Shown: positions 52,339 to 63,064 of the stretch, piece after piece
Position numbering within the stretch: the stretch's first letter is position 1
Layout: each line of letters starts with the position of its first letter
Origin: Pseudocercospora fijiensis CIRAD86
Taxonomy: Eukaryota; Ascomycota; Dothideomycetes; Mycosphaerellales; Mycosphaerellaceae
Assembly (NCBI RefSeq): GCF_000340215.1
Contig: NW_006921533.1
Location: forward strand, 5,172,979 to 5,236,978
DNA length: 64,000 nucleotides
Direction: 5' to 3'
The notes under the pieces: model-generated
What the model saw: only the letters and a program-made list of their open reading frames with translations
Databases searched by the model: none
Told to the model about the DNA's origin: nothing
Position numbers and translations under genes: made by a program

Positions 52339-52819
52339 TCAATCCAAGTCACTACGACCTCCGAGGGTTTGCTCGAAAACATCGATCTCGTCTCCATCTA
52401 GAAGCGCCAACTGTACTTAAGATCAGCAACCATCACCACGGTCTTCACATATCATCAACACACACACACATCTTGCGGCGTCATATCATTCAGGACTCTT
52501 ACACCATGAGCCAAAAACCTCAGACAGCCTTTCTCTCGCTGGACCTGTGCGTAATATGCCGACTGCATTCAACATTAGTTCCTTTGTACCAGTCGTATCA
52601 GCACCTTATCTTCTCACACACCATAACTCTCCCCATCTTGGTCGTACCCTTCAATTTGAATACCAGCTCGTAGCCTTGCATGTCTTTAAATGTGATTGTC
52701 AATCGGTCGGACTCGGGGAGCGCTTCTGACTCCGTTGTGTGTCGGACATCGTCATTCGCGGGAGTATCATCCGCTCGTTCTGCTGGTGATGGCGTGCCTT
52801 CTGGTGTCAATACAGCCAT
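52339..52819 (-). CDS. divergent SUMO-like ubiquitin-fold protein
   Basis: Exons 52819-52622, 52562-52470 and 52410-52339 join in phase to 120 residues. After a polar, disordered 40-residue tail comes a complete SUMO-type fold: LTITFKDMQGYELVFKLKG, then YYAQVQREKGCLRFLAHG, then NDMTPQDLALLDGDEIDVFEQTLGG. Di-Gly is followed by a five-residue tail (RSDLD) that a SUMO protease could remove to expose GG. Several canonical SUMO residues differ (for example YYAQVQ for the usual FCERQG), so this may be a second SUMO-like gene rather than the main modifier. An upstream in-frame ATG at 52999 would extend the N-terminus. The gene is convergent with the kinase, 25 bp from its stop codon. Confidence 0.75.
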
Positions 52820-53162
52820 GGCATTACTACGTATGAGAAAAGCTGTGGATGGCGAGGACACGCGACTGTGGCTTGTTCGCGTTCGACCAGCATCCCCTGC
52901 GATCTCCTGGTGCTCCTCATTCCCGAGCAATGATACCTGGTCAAACACACTGCAGGGTCCTGAAGCGTTTGACAAGGTGTGCGTGTCTGAGACCGACAAT
53001 CTACGTCATTGTAGACCATGACCATATTGCGCACGAGACAATGGCTCTGCTTCGGCTTTCTTCGGCTGATGCATGCATGTCACCGATTGTCCCTGATTTG
53101 CAATGCTGTCGTCCGCTTCTCTTGTCGAAAATTGGAGACGATATGCCGTGACATTGCAAATT
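52820..53162. other. intergenic, nothing recognised
   Basis: It contains the presumed promoter of the SUMO-like gene. A longer N-terminus for that gene could reach to 52999. Other frames are unsupported. Confidence 0.35.
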
Positions 53163-54082
53163 CTACGCTCTTCCGCCCGAAACAGCTCTCATAACAATCG
53201 GTTTCGACGAGATAGTGACTGTAGCCGATTTTAGAACTTCGGCATTTGGAGCGAGGACTTTGGGGGCAGATCTGTGTCGTGGTGCGTTGTTCAGAGCACT
53301 GAGAATTTGTCTTTCGATCATCTTCGTTCGGTGTCTCGAGGTCTCGTACTGCTCGTTCGGAAGCGGTGCAGAATAGGCGGATTCCACCAGTCTACGGATA
53401 TCGTTGGCGTGGAGTCTCGAGGAGTCGACTGACGAGAAGACTAGTGAGGTGATCAGGCAGTCCTCTGCAACGCTCGTAATAGTGGTGGACCCAAATCGGT
53501 AGTAGAAAAAGTAGCAGTCGAGCCGGCCTGTGGAAGTCAGCCATAAGGCATCGGTGCTCATGATACACAGAACTTACCAATGCTACCTGACTTGCCCAAT
53601 ACCACTGCGTAGCTGATCAGCTCGCTACTCGTTCTCCCATCAGTGACGTCTGTTAGTCGTTCGACAGATTGCGATGTCACTCCGGTCAAGCCATCGATCT
53701 GTTCGTTGTTAGCGACAGAGCAATGCACTTTTCCTCCAGGGCGAACTCACCATGTCTTCTCGGACTCGACTCTGCAAACACTCCCTCAGAACTTGCTTGA
53801 TGGACGTAGGGTCTTTCTTGACACCGCAGTGCACCATATGCAGCTTCCCAACAATCTTCTCCACAGGCAAAATTTCAGCATCCACGGAAGACCTGGCGAC
53901 TTTGCGTTGATGGATGCGCGCCTTATCCTCAGCAACAGCAACCAAGGTATTCAGGACATCCTCTGCCTCTCGCCTCTTCTCGTGGCAAGGCTCGCCATTG
54001 ACAGCACGAATGACGCTGGAAACGGATTGGCCCATGGCGCCCAGTCGCGCGCAGGCAATGCGACAATAAGCATGAGGAAGAG
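53163..54082 (-). CDS. unknown multi-exon protein, 5' part unresolved
   Basis: Three exons fit together: 54082-53751, 53698-53578 (introns GTGAGT..CAG and GTAAGT..CAG) and 53527-53163. They encode about 272 residues with conserved-looking stretches: RIACARLGAMGQSVSSVI, VEKIVGKLHMVHCGVKKDP, then a short strand-rich part GRLDCYFFYYRFGSTTITS. The first stretch begins after an acceptor at 54083, so at least one upstream exon is missing from this model. A frame at 54298-54528 on the same strand is a candidate, but the phases did not match. No membrane segment is evident. I do not recognise the family. Confidence 0.5.
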
Positions 54083-54833
54083 CTGTTTGGTTTTGAAGAG
54101 GAGAAGTTCAGCAATGAAGTCAGCTCTCGGTAGAATATCGCTGTTGGTGCATATGTACATACCCTGGCTAGTCTTAGCAACCCACCACATGCTTGTCACA
54201 AACCCCTTGCCGATACGTACATCCCTGTGCCGATACGCAAGACAACAGATGCAGGGTGATGTGATGACGGAATTGCATATGATGATACGCACAGATACTA
54301 CATGGCCACTGCCATTGCCGCTGAGACATCTGCTTGACCACCCTTCGACGTTCCAGCCTCCTGTCCAGTGGTCGGGTCTATTACCACCTTGACTTTACCA
54401 GAAGGGCTTATCATGAACTCCGCATCGTAGGCTCCAGCATCGGTGGTGCTCTCAAGTCCTGTGATCTGGCTTTCACGGTGCACTTCAGTGCCTTGCGACA
54501 TTAGCTGCTTACTTCCAGAGCTGACCATCACACTCTTGCGCTGTCCTTCAAGCCCAGCAGTTGTGACGTTGGCGAGAGGATTGACATTAAGATGTCAATC
54601 GCCTGGTTGTTCTCCATGGAAAGAGTGCGACCAGCAGAACAAGCCGATGCATAACACATTGAAGCTCGACGACATGCCTGACGAGCCTGACGAGCGAGAA
54701 GAGGAGTTACGATGGTCTGTCATGCTAAGTTTGGTCTTCCAGTATGATTACATAACGATCTCGTCATGATTGCCAGACTCTCACAAACATCGCCTCCTGC
54801 AAAGATCATGGACGCACCAACATTACTAGCACG
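54083..54833. other. region with possible 5' exon of the preceding gene and MFS promoter
   Basis: On the minus strand 54528-54298 is an open frame with ATG and a protein-like end (EFMISPSGKVKVVIDPTTG). It may be an exon of the gene at 53.2-54.1 kb or a separate small gene. The part near 54,700-54,833 should hold the promoter of the plus-strand MFS gene. Confidence 0.35.
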
Positions 54834-56291
54834 ATGCCAGACGAGAGGCAGCCACTCCTCCAACCAAACCCCTCCCAAAACGAAGAGGACGAAGAGCAAA
54901 AAGTCGAATTCGGCGAAAAGGACCCAGAAGATCCCCAGCAATGGCCAGGATTTTGGAAATACGCCGTCGTAGGACAAGTCTCGCTCATTGCCTTTTTCCT
55001 ACCCATGGCTTCATCAATCTACGCTCCAGCTTCGGATATCATTGCTTCAGAATTTGAGACTTCAAGCAGCCTTCTCCTCTTGCATCAGACCGGATACGTG
55101 TGCATGCTGGGCATAGGTCCCTTATTCCATGCTCCGATGTCTGAGACATTTGGAAGACGGATCGTATATCTCATTAGCCTTTGTATCTTCACTCTACTGC
55201 AGATCCCAGTAGCTCTGTCGCCCAACGTCGAAAGTTTCATTGTTCTGAGAACGCTCTCGGGATTCTTTGCATCTGTCGGCGTTGGCAATGGAGGAGGCTC
55301 CATCTCAGACATGCTGGGCTTGCACGAGAGGGCCAAGGCTTTGGGGTTCTACATGATCTTTCCACTTCTGGCTCCGACTATTGGTCCCTTCATCTCCGGA
55401 CTGATGGTTGATCGAGTGGACTGGCGCTGGCTTTCATGGTTGAATATGTTGCTAGCGGCATTGACGACGATCCTTTGCTACTTCTTTCTGTACGAGACTA
55501 GAGCTGTAACCATCTTGCAGCAGCGCCAGAAGCATCTTCAAAAGAAGCATCCTCACACCAGATTCTTTGTGGGAGGAGCTTCTAACGACTCCGACTCATT
55601 CGTGTCCAAGGTCGGAAAGAACAGCACACGAGCAGTCAAGATCTTGTTCACACAGCCCATCGTGCTGATCATGTCAATCTACCAGGCCTTGGTGTTCAGC
55701 ACCATGTACAGTCTGTACGCCAAATACAGCACAATCTGGCAAGAACCGCCCTACGAATTCACAAAAACGCAAGTCGGATTGGCATACTTGGCGCCTGCAG
55801 TGGGCTTCATTACTGCAGGATTTTTCCTCGTGCTGTTCGTGGACAGACTATACAACTACATCGCACGATTGAACGATGACGAAGAAGGACGGCCCGAGTA
55901 TCGCCTACCGCTAGCAACACTCGGATCTGTATCGCTCCCGATTTCACTATTCTGGTTCGGCTGGGCGATAGAGAAAGATGCGTCTTGGCCAATCCCGCTG
56001 ATCGCCATGGTCTTGTTTGGTGTGGCCCAAGTCAGCATTTTCAATCCCGTGCAGACCTACTACATCGATGCATACCCCAGCAACGCGGCGTCCGCCGTTG
56101 CTGCCGGTGCGTTTTTGAGAAGCATAGTCGGTGGTATTGTGCCGCTCTTCGTGGGTCCCATGTTCGACAAGCTTGGCTATGGGCTGGGTCTGAGTGTGTT
56201 TGGCATCTTGGCAGTTATACTGATGCCTGCGCCGGTATTATTCTACTACATCGGTCAAAGGTTGCGAGAAAAGTTCCCATTCAAGGGTTGA
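54834..56291 (+). CDS. MFS multidrug/polyamine-type transporter (DHA1)
   Basis: A 485-residue single-exon protein with twelve predicted membrane segments after a polar N-terminal tail ending DPEDPQQWPGFWKYAVV, the usual lead-in of fungal DHA1 drug:H+ antiporters. The antiporter landmarks are present: GIGPLFHAPMSETFGRR in loop 2-3, LRTLSGFFASVGVGNGGGSISD in segment 4, and a segment-5 motif FPLLAPTIGPFISGLMVDRVDWRW. The C-terminal half has PVQTYYIDAYPSNAASAVAAG. It should work at the plasma membrane, exporting drugs, polyamines or secondary metabolites; the substrate is not predictable. It belongs to a different MFS branch from the MCT-type genes in this window. Confidence 0.88.
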   Translation: MPDERQPLLQPNPSQNEEDEEQKVEFGEKDPEDPQQWPGFWKYAVVGQVSLIAFFLPMASSIYAPASDIIASEFETSSSLLLLHQTGYVCMLGIGPLFHAPMSETFGRRIVYLISLCIFTLLQIPVALSPNVESFIVLRTLSGFFASVGVGNGGGSISDMLGLHERAKALGFYMIFPLLAPTIGPFISGLMVDRVDWRWLSWLNMLLAALTTILCYFFLYETRAVTILQQRQKHLQKKHPHTRFFVGGASNDSDSFVSKVGKNSTRAVKILFTQPIVLIMSIYQALVFSTMYSLYAKYSTIWQEPPYEFTKTQVGLAYLAPAVGFITAGFFLVLFVDRLYNYIARLNDDEEGRPEYRLPLATLGSVSLPISLFWFGWAIEKDASWPIPLIAMVLFGVAQVSIFNPVQTYYIDAYPSNAASAVAAGAFLRSIVGGIVPLFVGPMFDKLGYGLGLSVFGILAVILMPAPVLFYYIGQRLREKFPFKG

Positions 56292-56593
56292 AATTGGAAG
56301 TAGGCATGGCGTCTCGAGATGGATCTGCCATTTCGGCTGGCTGTCAAGAGCACAGTGGCCTCTCCACCTGCTCGACCCTGGAAGCTGGTGAGATTGACTT
56401 CACTGTGATGGCGGAGAGTTTGCTGGAAGTCACTGAGTCTGCAAGCAATGCATAACACGAGAACTGTGTCTGTCATGGCCATTGAGTTCTTGTCAGGGTA
56501 AGATTTTGATCAAATACTCACTGTTGATGCAAGTAGCACGATGCCGCTCCTGGATACTGTCCGACAGTCTCGCTCCGTCGCTGCATCAAATGT
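56292..56593. other. convergent gap, 3' regions
   Basis: The stop codons of the MFS gene and the second GNAT gene face each other across about 300 bp. No feature seen. Confidence 0.4.
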
Positions 56594-57207
56594 CTACACC
56601 TTGCCCAAAGCAAGTTTCTCCAGGGCATCTCCATCAACTCTAAGCTGTACCCAGTCGTCCATCTGCACCGCGCCCAAGCTTTTGTAGAAGTGCAAGCTGG
56701 GTGTGTTCCACTTCAGGCAGCTCCACTCCAGTCTGCCACCATCAATTCTTAGGACTTCTTTTGCCAGCACCTGTATCAAAAGCTTGCCATAGCCTCTCTT
56801 CCTGTACTGCGGTCGAACGAAGAGGTCTTCAAGGTAGATTCCCGGCTTTGATCTCCAGGTGGAATAGTTGTGAAAGAATAGGGCCATACCAGCCACAGCA
56901 CCAGCCTTGAAGCCCTTCTCTTGATCCTCTTTCGAAAGCTGGGTAGGAAGACGCAGGATGAGAGTCTTGGCGTAGCCTGGATTCGTATGCGCAGCGGACG
57001 GTGCAAATGTAAGCGTGCGGCCTAGTGACTCTTCCGTTGCAAGGACTTTGTCTGGTTCGCGTTCGTAGTCGGCGAGCTCTTTGATCATGGCGAGGATCTC
57101 AGGGACATCTTCAGAATGGTCAGCGTTGAGTGCTTCGAATAGTATGCCGGGGGTATTCCACCTTCTCGCGTGGCATAAGTGATCGAAACTTGCTCCGCGT
57201 TTGCCAT
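56594..57207 (-). CDS. GNAT acetyltransferase, diamine N-acetyltransferase-like
   Basis: Exons 57207-57162 and 57108-56594 join across a 53-nt intron to 186 residues. The short first exon (MANAEQVSITYATRE) restores the conserved DVPEILAMIKELADYE helix typical of spermidine/spermine-acetyltransferase-like GNATs. The acetyl-CoA-binding strand and loop YLEDLFVRPQYRKRGYGK lie at about 110-127, and the C-terminal WNTPSLHFYKSLGAV with its conserved Asn and Tyr at about 150-165. The likely role is acetylation of polyamines or related small amines in the cytosol. The intron starts GTGGAA, a weak but GT-type donor. Confidence 0.82.
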
Positions 57208-57466
57208 TGTGAAGTGATTTTGCAAGATAAGATGTAATTGTGGTCGGGCTCTCAGAAAATGGTTGATCGCAGGATTTGCCTACTTTCGTAGTATGGGTTG
57301 AGCTGTTTCTACCTGGAGAGTACAGTGTCCATCTCGAGAAGGCCGCGTCTGTGCTGTCGAGGCGTTCCTGCAGAACTTGGCGAGGTGCAGGGATGGTGCG
57401 GGGCGGGGGCGAGAGGGCGAGAGGGCGACTTTCCGCCCTTTCCGTGGCTGCAAGTGCAGTCCAGCA
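57208..57466. other. gap between GNAT start and the Cup1-like gene's 3' end
   Basis: About 260 bp containing the GNAT promoter. A GGGGCGGGGGCGAGAGGG-like GC-rich run lies at about 57,400-57,425. Confidence 0.35.
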
Positions 57467-58868
57467 TCACGTCTTTGTTTCGACGGCAACCACGTCTTCA
57501 GTTGCATCTGGAGAGATGCTCTGTTGTGAGACTCTGAACTGCGAGCGGTCCTGCCTCTGCCTCTGCGTCGATTGCAGCTCACGTATGCCCCATCGTACAC
57601 TAGCAATGTTGCAGGTTAGCGACTGCGACATCTCGCGTGCGAAGTCTCTTCCCATCAATTGGAAGAAATTGACCATTGCCTTACCTCCATTTCTTCTTGT
57701 CATCGTCCCAGTCCATGACAGGACAGTCTGAGAACACCTGCGCCCATAATCTCTGCATGAACCGACGACTTATCTCGTGCGCGTTTTGATTTGGGAAAGA
57801 TTTCGGATCTAGTCGTCCCTGCACGACGATTGCTTCCAGTGCTGTGTGGCCACGGAAATGACCTCGATTCAACGTTGCTGCAGAGCTTCCCCTGCGTTCT
57901 TTCACATCTGGCATGTCAATCCCCAGAGCCCAGTCGCGTAGCTGCTCCCATTCGCCAACTGGAAGTGGTGCCAAGATCCGATCTAACACTTTGGCATACC
58001 ACTGATGCGTTAGGTTCTTAACGCGCTTTTTCGGCATAGGTAGCAATCGAGCGTTGAATTCAGGAATGACCGGCTCCAACTGCTTCGGTGCCTTTTTGCT
58101 ACTTGGGAGATTCAGACTCCTCTGAGAAGCGGCCAAGGCGTATAGCTCAGGAGTAAGCGATGGAAGAGGCTTCTCGGTTGTGCTGACGTCCGCTTCCAAA
58201 GCCTGGTTGGTACTTATCCCGCCAGCAAGCTCCTCTTCATGACTAGCTTCAATTTCTCCTTGCGCCCCGTCAAAGCCATCCTTCTCGCTTTCAATGTCAC
58301 CGTCTTGCTCAGGGCCTTCATCCTTCGACATCAACTGAACAATATCCTGACGTCCTTCTGCAGGCATCAATGGCTCCAAGAGCACGTATCTTCGCTTTCC
58401 TCTTCGGCCATATGTCCACTCTAGACACCGGAGCAGGGCCTGCCGGTCGCCCTCGTTTGCTCTTTGGAGACCATTGCGCATCTGTCTTGCGTTCCTGAGG
58501 TGATGCTCGACGCGTACACCAAGCCCTGGTTGATCCCGGTTTTGCCAGATCTTGAAGGAGACTCTTCGAAAGCGCGACGCTACAAAGTGTGACATGTATG
58601 ATCGGGCGTTTGGATCAGGAAGATAAGTGCATTCTCGTAGGGTTTGTCGCAGGATGCTGCGAATTCCAGCTGCTAGGTCTGAGTGCCGTCCATAAGCTAT
58701 GTGAAGGCGATCCTTGTGCCTCACGATTACACTGGATGGCTTGTGTGTAGATGACTTCGTCCGGCTCGTAGTCCTCGGAGCCGATGAGACTCCATAGCAC
58801 CGCAGCAATGGCGTGCGAGCATGCGCAGAGCGTAGCATGAAGCATGAAAAGCATAGGCTCGCGCGCAT
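57467..58868 (-). CDS. Cup1-like LYR-family protein, probably mitochondrial
   Basis: Exons 58868-57685 and 57599-57467 join across an 85-nt intron (GTAAGG..TAG, with a CTAAC branch-like site) to 438 residues. The conserved region LRECTYLPDPNARSY and FVASRFRR at about residues 77-105 matches the N-terminal domain of fungal LYR-motif proteins related to Cup1. The Leu-Tyr-Arg triplet itself is replaced by Ile-Leu-Arg. The basic, Ser-rich N-terminus would suit a mitochondrial presequence. The C-terminal domain, with WYAKVLDRILAPLP and HTALEAIVVQG, is typical of the family. Yeast Cup1-1 is a copper metallothionein and unrelated; the name here refers only to the domain. Function is not established. 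Confidence 0.7.
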
Positions 58869-59143
58869 GTCCACCGCCGGTTAGGCTGCGAGAACAGCCG
58901 ACGCTAGCGCCTTGGCAGTCAGGATCTCGCGTCCGGCGTCCGCGTCGCTGGAGACGCGAGACGCACACGTTCCATTGCGATAGTTCTCGGGCTTCGACGC
59001 ATCTCAGTAGTAGTGCGCATTGGGCCGATGCTCAGTGAACAGCAGCAGCTCGCTCCCCTGCCCTTTACATACCACGCCGTCGGCACTCGCGTGCAGGCTC
59101 GCGCAGTGCATGGTCGCCGACACAGCGACGTCTACCTCGAAGC
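58869..59143. promoter_or_regulatory. divergent promoter of Cup1-like and APSES genes
   Basis: Start codons are 275 bp apart and face away from each other. The GC-rich stretch contains ACGCG-type boxes near 58,927-58,960 (for example GACGCGAGACGC), which resemble MCB elements bound by MBF. This would allow self-regulation of the APSES gene (inference). Confidence 0.4.
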
Positions 59144-62089
59144 ATGCCGGCCACCCCGCAGCAGGCGTATCAGCACATGGCTCCATCTCCTGCGCAATCG
59201 AACAGCCAGCCCGGCGCACTCCCTTCGTATGGCGGCCATGCATACAACATGAGCTTCGACGCCAGCCAGCACCAACACCACCCCCAGCCGCAGCCGCAGC
59301 CGCAGCCCACCTACGCCCAGAGTTTTCCCAATGGACCCGTGAGCAATCCCGGCTATGCAAGAAGCTTTGGCGAGGGCGCCATGAACAACCACATGCGAGG
59401 CTACGATGAGAAGCCGCAGATATACACCGTGAGTAATGGGATATGGGAATGCCCCGATATCTCGCTAATGCTTGCGCCAGGCCGTGTACTCGGGCGTATC
59501 GGTCTACGAAATGGAGATCGGCGGTGTCGCTGTGATGCGCCGACGAAGTGATGGCTGGCTCAATGCGACCCAGATCCTCAAAGTCGCCGGCGTCGACAAG
59601 GGCAAGCGCACCAAAGTCCTCGAGAAGGAGATCTTGACGGGCGAACACGAAAAGGTACAAGGTGGCTACGGCAAGTACCAAGGTACCTGGATCAGCTACC
59701 GCCGAGGTCGCGAATTCTGTCGCCAGTATGGTGTCGAAGATGTTCTCAGCCCACTGCTCGACTACGACGTTAGCGCCGACGGTTCGCAAGGTCATGGTCA
59801 CCAAGAGACTCCGACCAAGGAGCAAGCAATGGCGGCGCAGAGGAAGAAGTTCTACACCAACTCAAGCTTGGAACAGCGAGCCCCCAACGGCCTCCCAGGA
59901 TCGAATGGCACCTTCTTCTCCAATATCTCGCCGAGTACCAGTGTTGCGCTCGCTGCTATGAACAAGGCTGCTCGACTCAACTCGCCGGCTCCACGAACGA
60001 TCGGCATACCTCGGCCCTCGAACATGAGGAGACCTTCGACCCAAGATATGCCAAGCGGCAGCCAGCAGAGCAGAATCTCTGAAAGCGATCACAAACCCGA
60101 CTCTGGTTACAACACACAGACTAATGGCGAGCCTCCGAGAAAGCGCATGCGACCTGATAGCGGTAGTGGCATGGAGCCACTCAGCATACCTTTGGATGCT
60201 TCAATGCGCTCTGCAACCCCCACAGAGCCGAATGAAAGCTTCTTGTACGACAACGCGCTGATGCAGGACTCTGTAAATGCTCACGGTGACCCGATCGCTC
60301 TGCCACCTTTGCCGAGCCCGACGACCGAGGAACAGCAGGAGAAGATGAACCTCATCCTAGATCTGTTCGCTGATCAAGGCCGAACGGACTATGCAACTCA
60401 CAGAGCGCTGACGGAGCTTTCGAATGAGGATCTCAATATGCCACTCGACGCTTCTGCCAACAACGCATTACATTGGGCAGCGACTTTGGCGAAAGTCCCT
60501 CTCTTGAAACTCCTCATCCAGAAAGGTGCAAGCATATGGCGTGGTAATGCTGCTGGACAATCACCACTGATCAGTGCGGTGCTTGTAAACAACTGCTGGG
60601 AACAATCATGCTTTCCGGAAACCCTAGAAGCTCTCGGCCCACTCATCGATGTGCGTGACGTTCAAGGTCGAACGATCCTGCATCACATTGCCGTCTCGTC
60701 AGGAATCAAAGGCCGTGCAGCGAGCAGCAAGTACTACCTGGAAGCGCTTTTGGAGTTCTTGGTCAGGATAGGAACCAAGCCAGAGACTGCAAGTGCATCG
60801 CACGGTGCTTCCAGTGTTGCTGCTGCAGCTGTAGCACAGGCGTCAGCGCAGACCAATGGCGACATTTCCAGTCAGGACTCCGAGCGCGGCATTAGTCTAC
60901 CTCGCGGACCCATTAGTCTGGTACGCTTCTTGTCCCAAATTGTCAATGCCCGTGACAAGGCTGGCAACACGGCCTTAAACCTGGTCGCTCGGATAGGAAA
61001 CCGAAGTATCATTCAACAACTGCTCGAGATCCATGCCGATCCGGATCTACCTAACAACAAAGGCCTCAGTGCTAAAGACTTTGGCGTTGGCCTCGAACCA
61101 GGCGAGAATCATCGCTTCCAACCAAACGGCGGGTTGGGAAGCTCACAACAAGGACCGACATCCAGCTTCCATATGTCAGCGACCAATGCAGATGGCGATG
61201 CTGGAGCACTGTCGGCAAGTCAGGCGGAGGGCCTTGGCAAAGAGATCATTGAATGTCAGTTATTGTACCTCTCTGCGTGTTACTGATCACGGACTCACTG
61301 ACACAGATTACAGCTATGACATCGCTGCTTACGCAAAATCTTGTCTCGCACAAAGAACTCTTGGCCAACAAGACTGAGGCCATCGACCACCTCAACGAAC
61401 AAATCCGAGAGCTCAGCGCCCTGCAGAAGTCCGATCTCGAGAAATTGCAGGAAATGAAAGAGAGGGTTCAGCGTCGCGCGGAGAGGCAAGCCAAAGTTGC
61501 CAATCTGCGTAGAGAGATCGAAAAGAGAAAGGCTGTCTCCAAACGACCGCAGAAGGGTCGGAAGCCGCAGTCGCCCACTTCGCAAATCGATCTGGAACCA
61601 GACTGGCTCATGGACTTGAAGGATGGGATCAGCCCGCAGATGGATGCGCACCAGCGACAACTCGTCACGAGCTCTTTGCCTGCGGCACACACCCTCAAGG
61701 CTCGTGTCAACGCTTACAGTCAATCCAATACCAAGCTCCAGTCCAAGGCTGAAGAGCTCCGAGCCAATTCGACACAACTGGAAAGTCAATACCGCAAAGT
61801 CGTTGCTCTGTGCACAGGCGTACCCGAAGACAAAGTCGAAGAATCTCTCCCTGCTCTAGTAGCTGCTGTAGAGAGCGAGCGTGGAAACTTGGGCCAGACA
61901 GAGGTCGGCCGAGTTCGGGACTTTTTACGGCGCGTTGACGCCGGTAAGTCCCAGGAACGAGAGAATGATGGGATGGCCATGATGAATTCAGCTGTCAACG
62001 CCGTAGCAGAGAGAATGGAGAGCGATAGGTTGCGCATGGCTGCACAGCAAGCTACTGCTGCTGCTGCCGCTGGGAAAATGGTTGGATGA
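59144..62089 (+). CDS. APSES/ankyrin transcription factor, MBF subunit (Mbp1/Res type)
   Basis: Exons 59144-59428, 59481-61254 and 61314-62089 join to 944 residues. The N-terminal tail is rich in Gln, Pro and His. The APSES (KilA-N) DNA-binding domain spans about 96-200, with SDGWLNATQILKVAGVDK and GTWISYRRGREFCRQYGV. Ankyrin repeats follow at about 420-630 (NALHWAATLAKVPLLKLLI, GRTILHHIA, GNTALNLVARIG). The C-terminal 250 residues are coiled coil (KTEAIDHLNEQIRELSAL) for pairing with a Swi6-like partner. Such factors drive G1/S genes. The introns are GTGAGT..CAG and GTCAGT..CAG. The domain order is diagnostic, but which of Mbp1, Res1 or Res2 it corresponds to is not certain. Confidence 0.9.
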
Positions 62090-63064
62090 GGACCAGGCTT
62101 GTGAAGCTTAGGTGGGCGATGTCCTTGTCTTGCTGTTGAATTCTGTACCATGCAGGCAGCATCATGCCGCAAGGGAGCGAGGCGTTGGAGGAGATCTGCT
62201 TCAGTGTTGTATATGCCAGCTTTGCGAACTGTACAGAGCTGAAAGCACGACAGTTGAAATGAACAATGAACAACGTCTGTTCGTTATAAAAAATTCCATG
62301 CTTTTGCAAACATTATGCGTGAAGGGCGTTGATAACGCGCACTGTCTAAACGTGAAGCCGTTGTATCTTGAATGAGCCTCTATGCGTAAAGCTATCTGCT
62401 GTTTCAAACCAAACTCTCTCAGGAGTCCGTCACTTGTTCCTATCAACCCCTCATCAATCTCATAGTATCTTTCCTCTCTTTTTTCACCGTCTCCAGAGGA
62501 AAAGAAAAGAAAATCTGCAAAGCGAAAGCCCAACTTCCACCCTCTTTTTCCGACATTCCCCCAAAAATTCACAATCTCGAACAATTCGTCAATCATTCCA
62601 AAGAGCTTCTGAGCTAAATCAATAGCCATCCGCTCAAAAGGACATGTCTGAGCTCCTCAGTCGATGTAATGATTCTGGTCCGGAAAGGTGGAAGGAAGTT
62701 GGCCAGCCTTTTCTCCCCCCCCCCCTTTCTTCGTGTCCTTCTATCTTGTATTGTTTTGCAAGATGTGAGATTTTCGACTCGATCGCATACGGTTCTAAGC
62801 AGTGCTCTGAACAGCTTGATGGCAGGGTATATGAGAGAGTCTCCAAGCTAGGTATGTCGCGTTTCGCGCGCGAGTTGTGAGGGTGGAATGTTGTGGGATA
62901 TGCCGACTCGATCGCAAAGAGCAGGAAGTGATGCTCTAGGCATAGGGCCTTGCGCTGCTTAATGGTTATGTGAGAGTCTAGGCTTGGTTTGTAGTGATGT
63001 GTACGAGGCGATGTGGTGCAATGTCATCATGGTGTGAAGACAGATGTATGTGTGCCCACAAAAT
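62090..63064. other. convergent intergenic region
   Basis: About 975 bp with only short frames. It includes a run of eleven C at about 62,707-62,717 and should hold both 3' untranslated regions. Nothing else is recognised. Confidence 0.45.
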
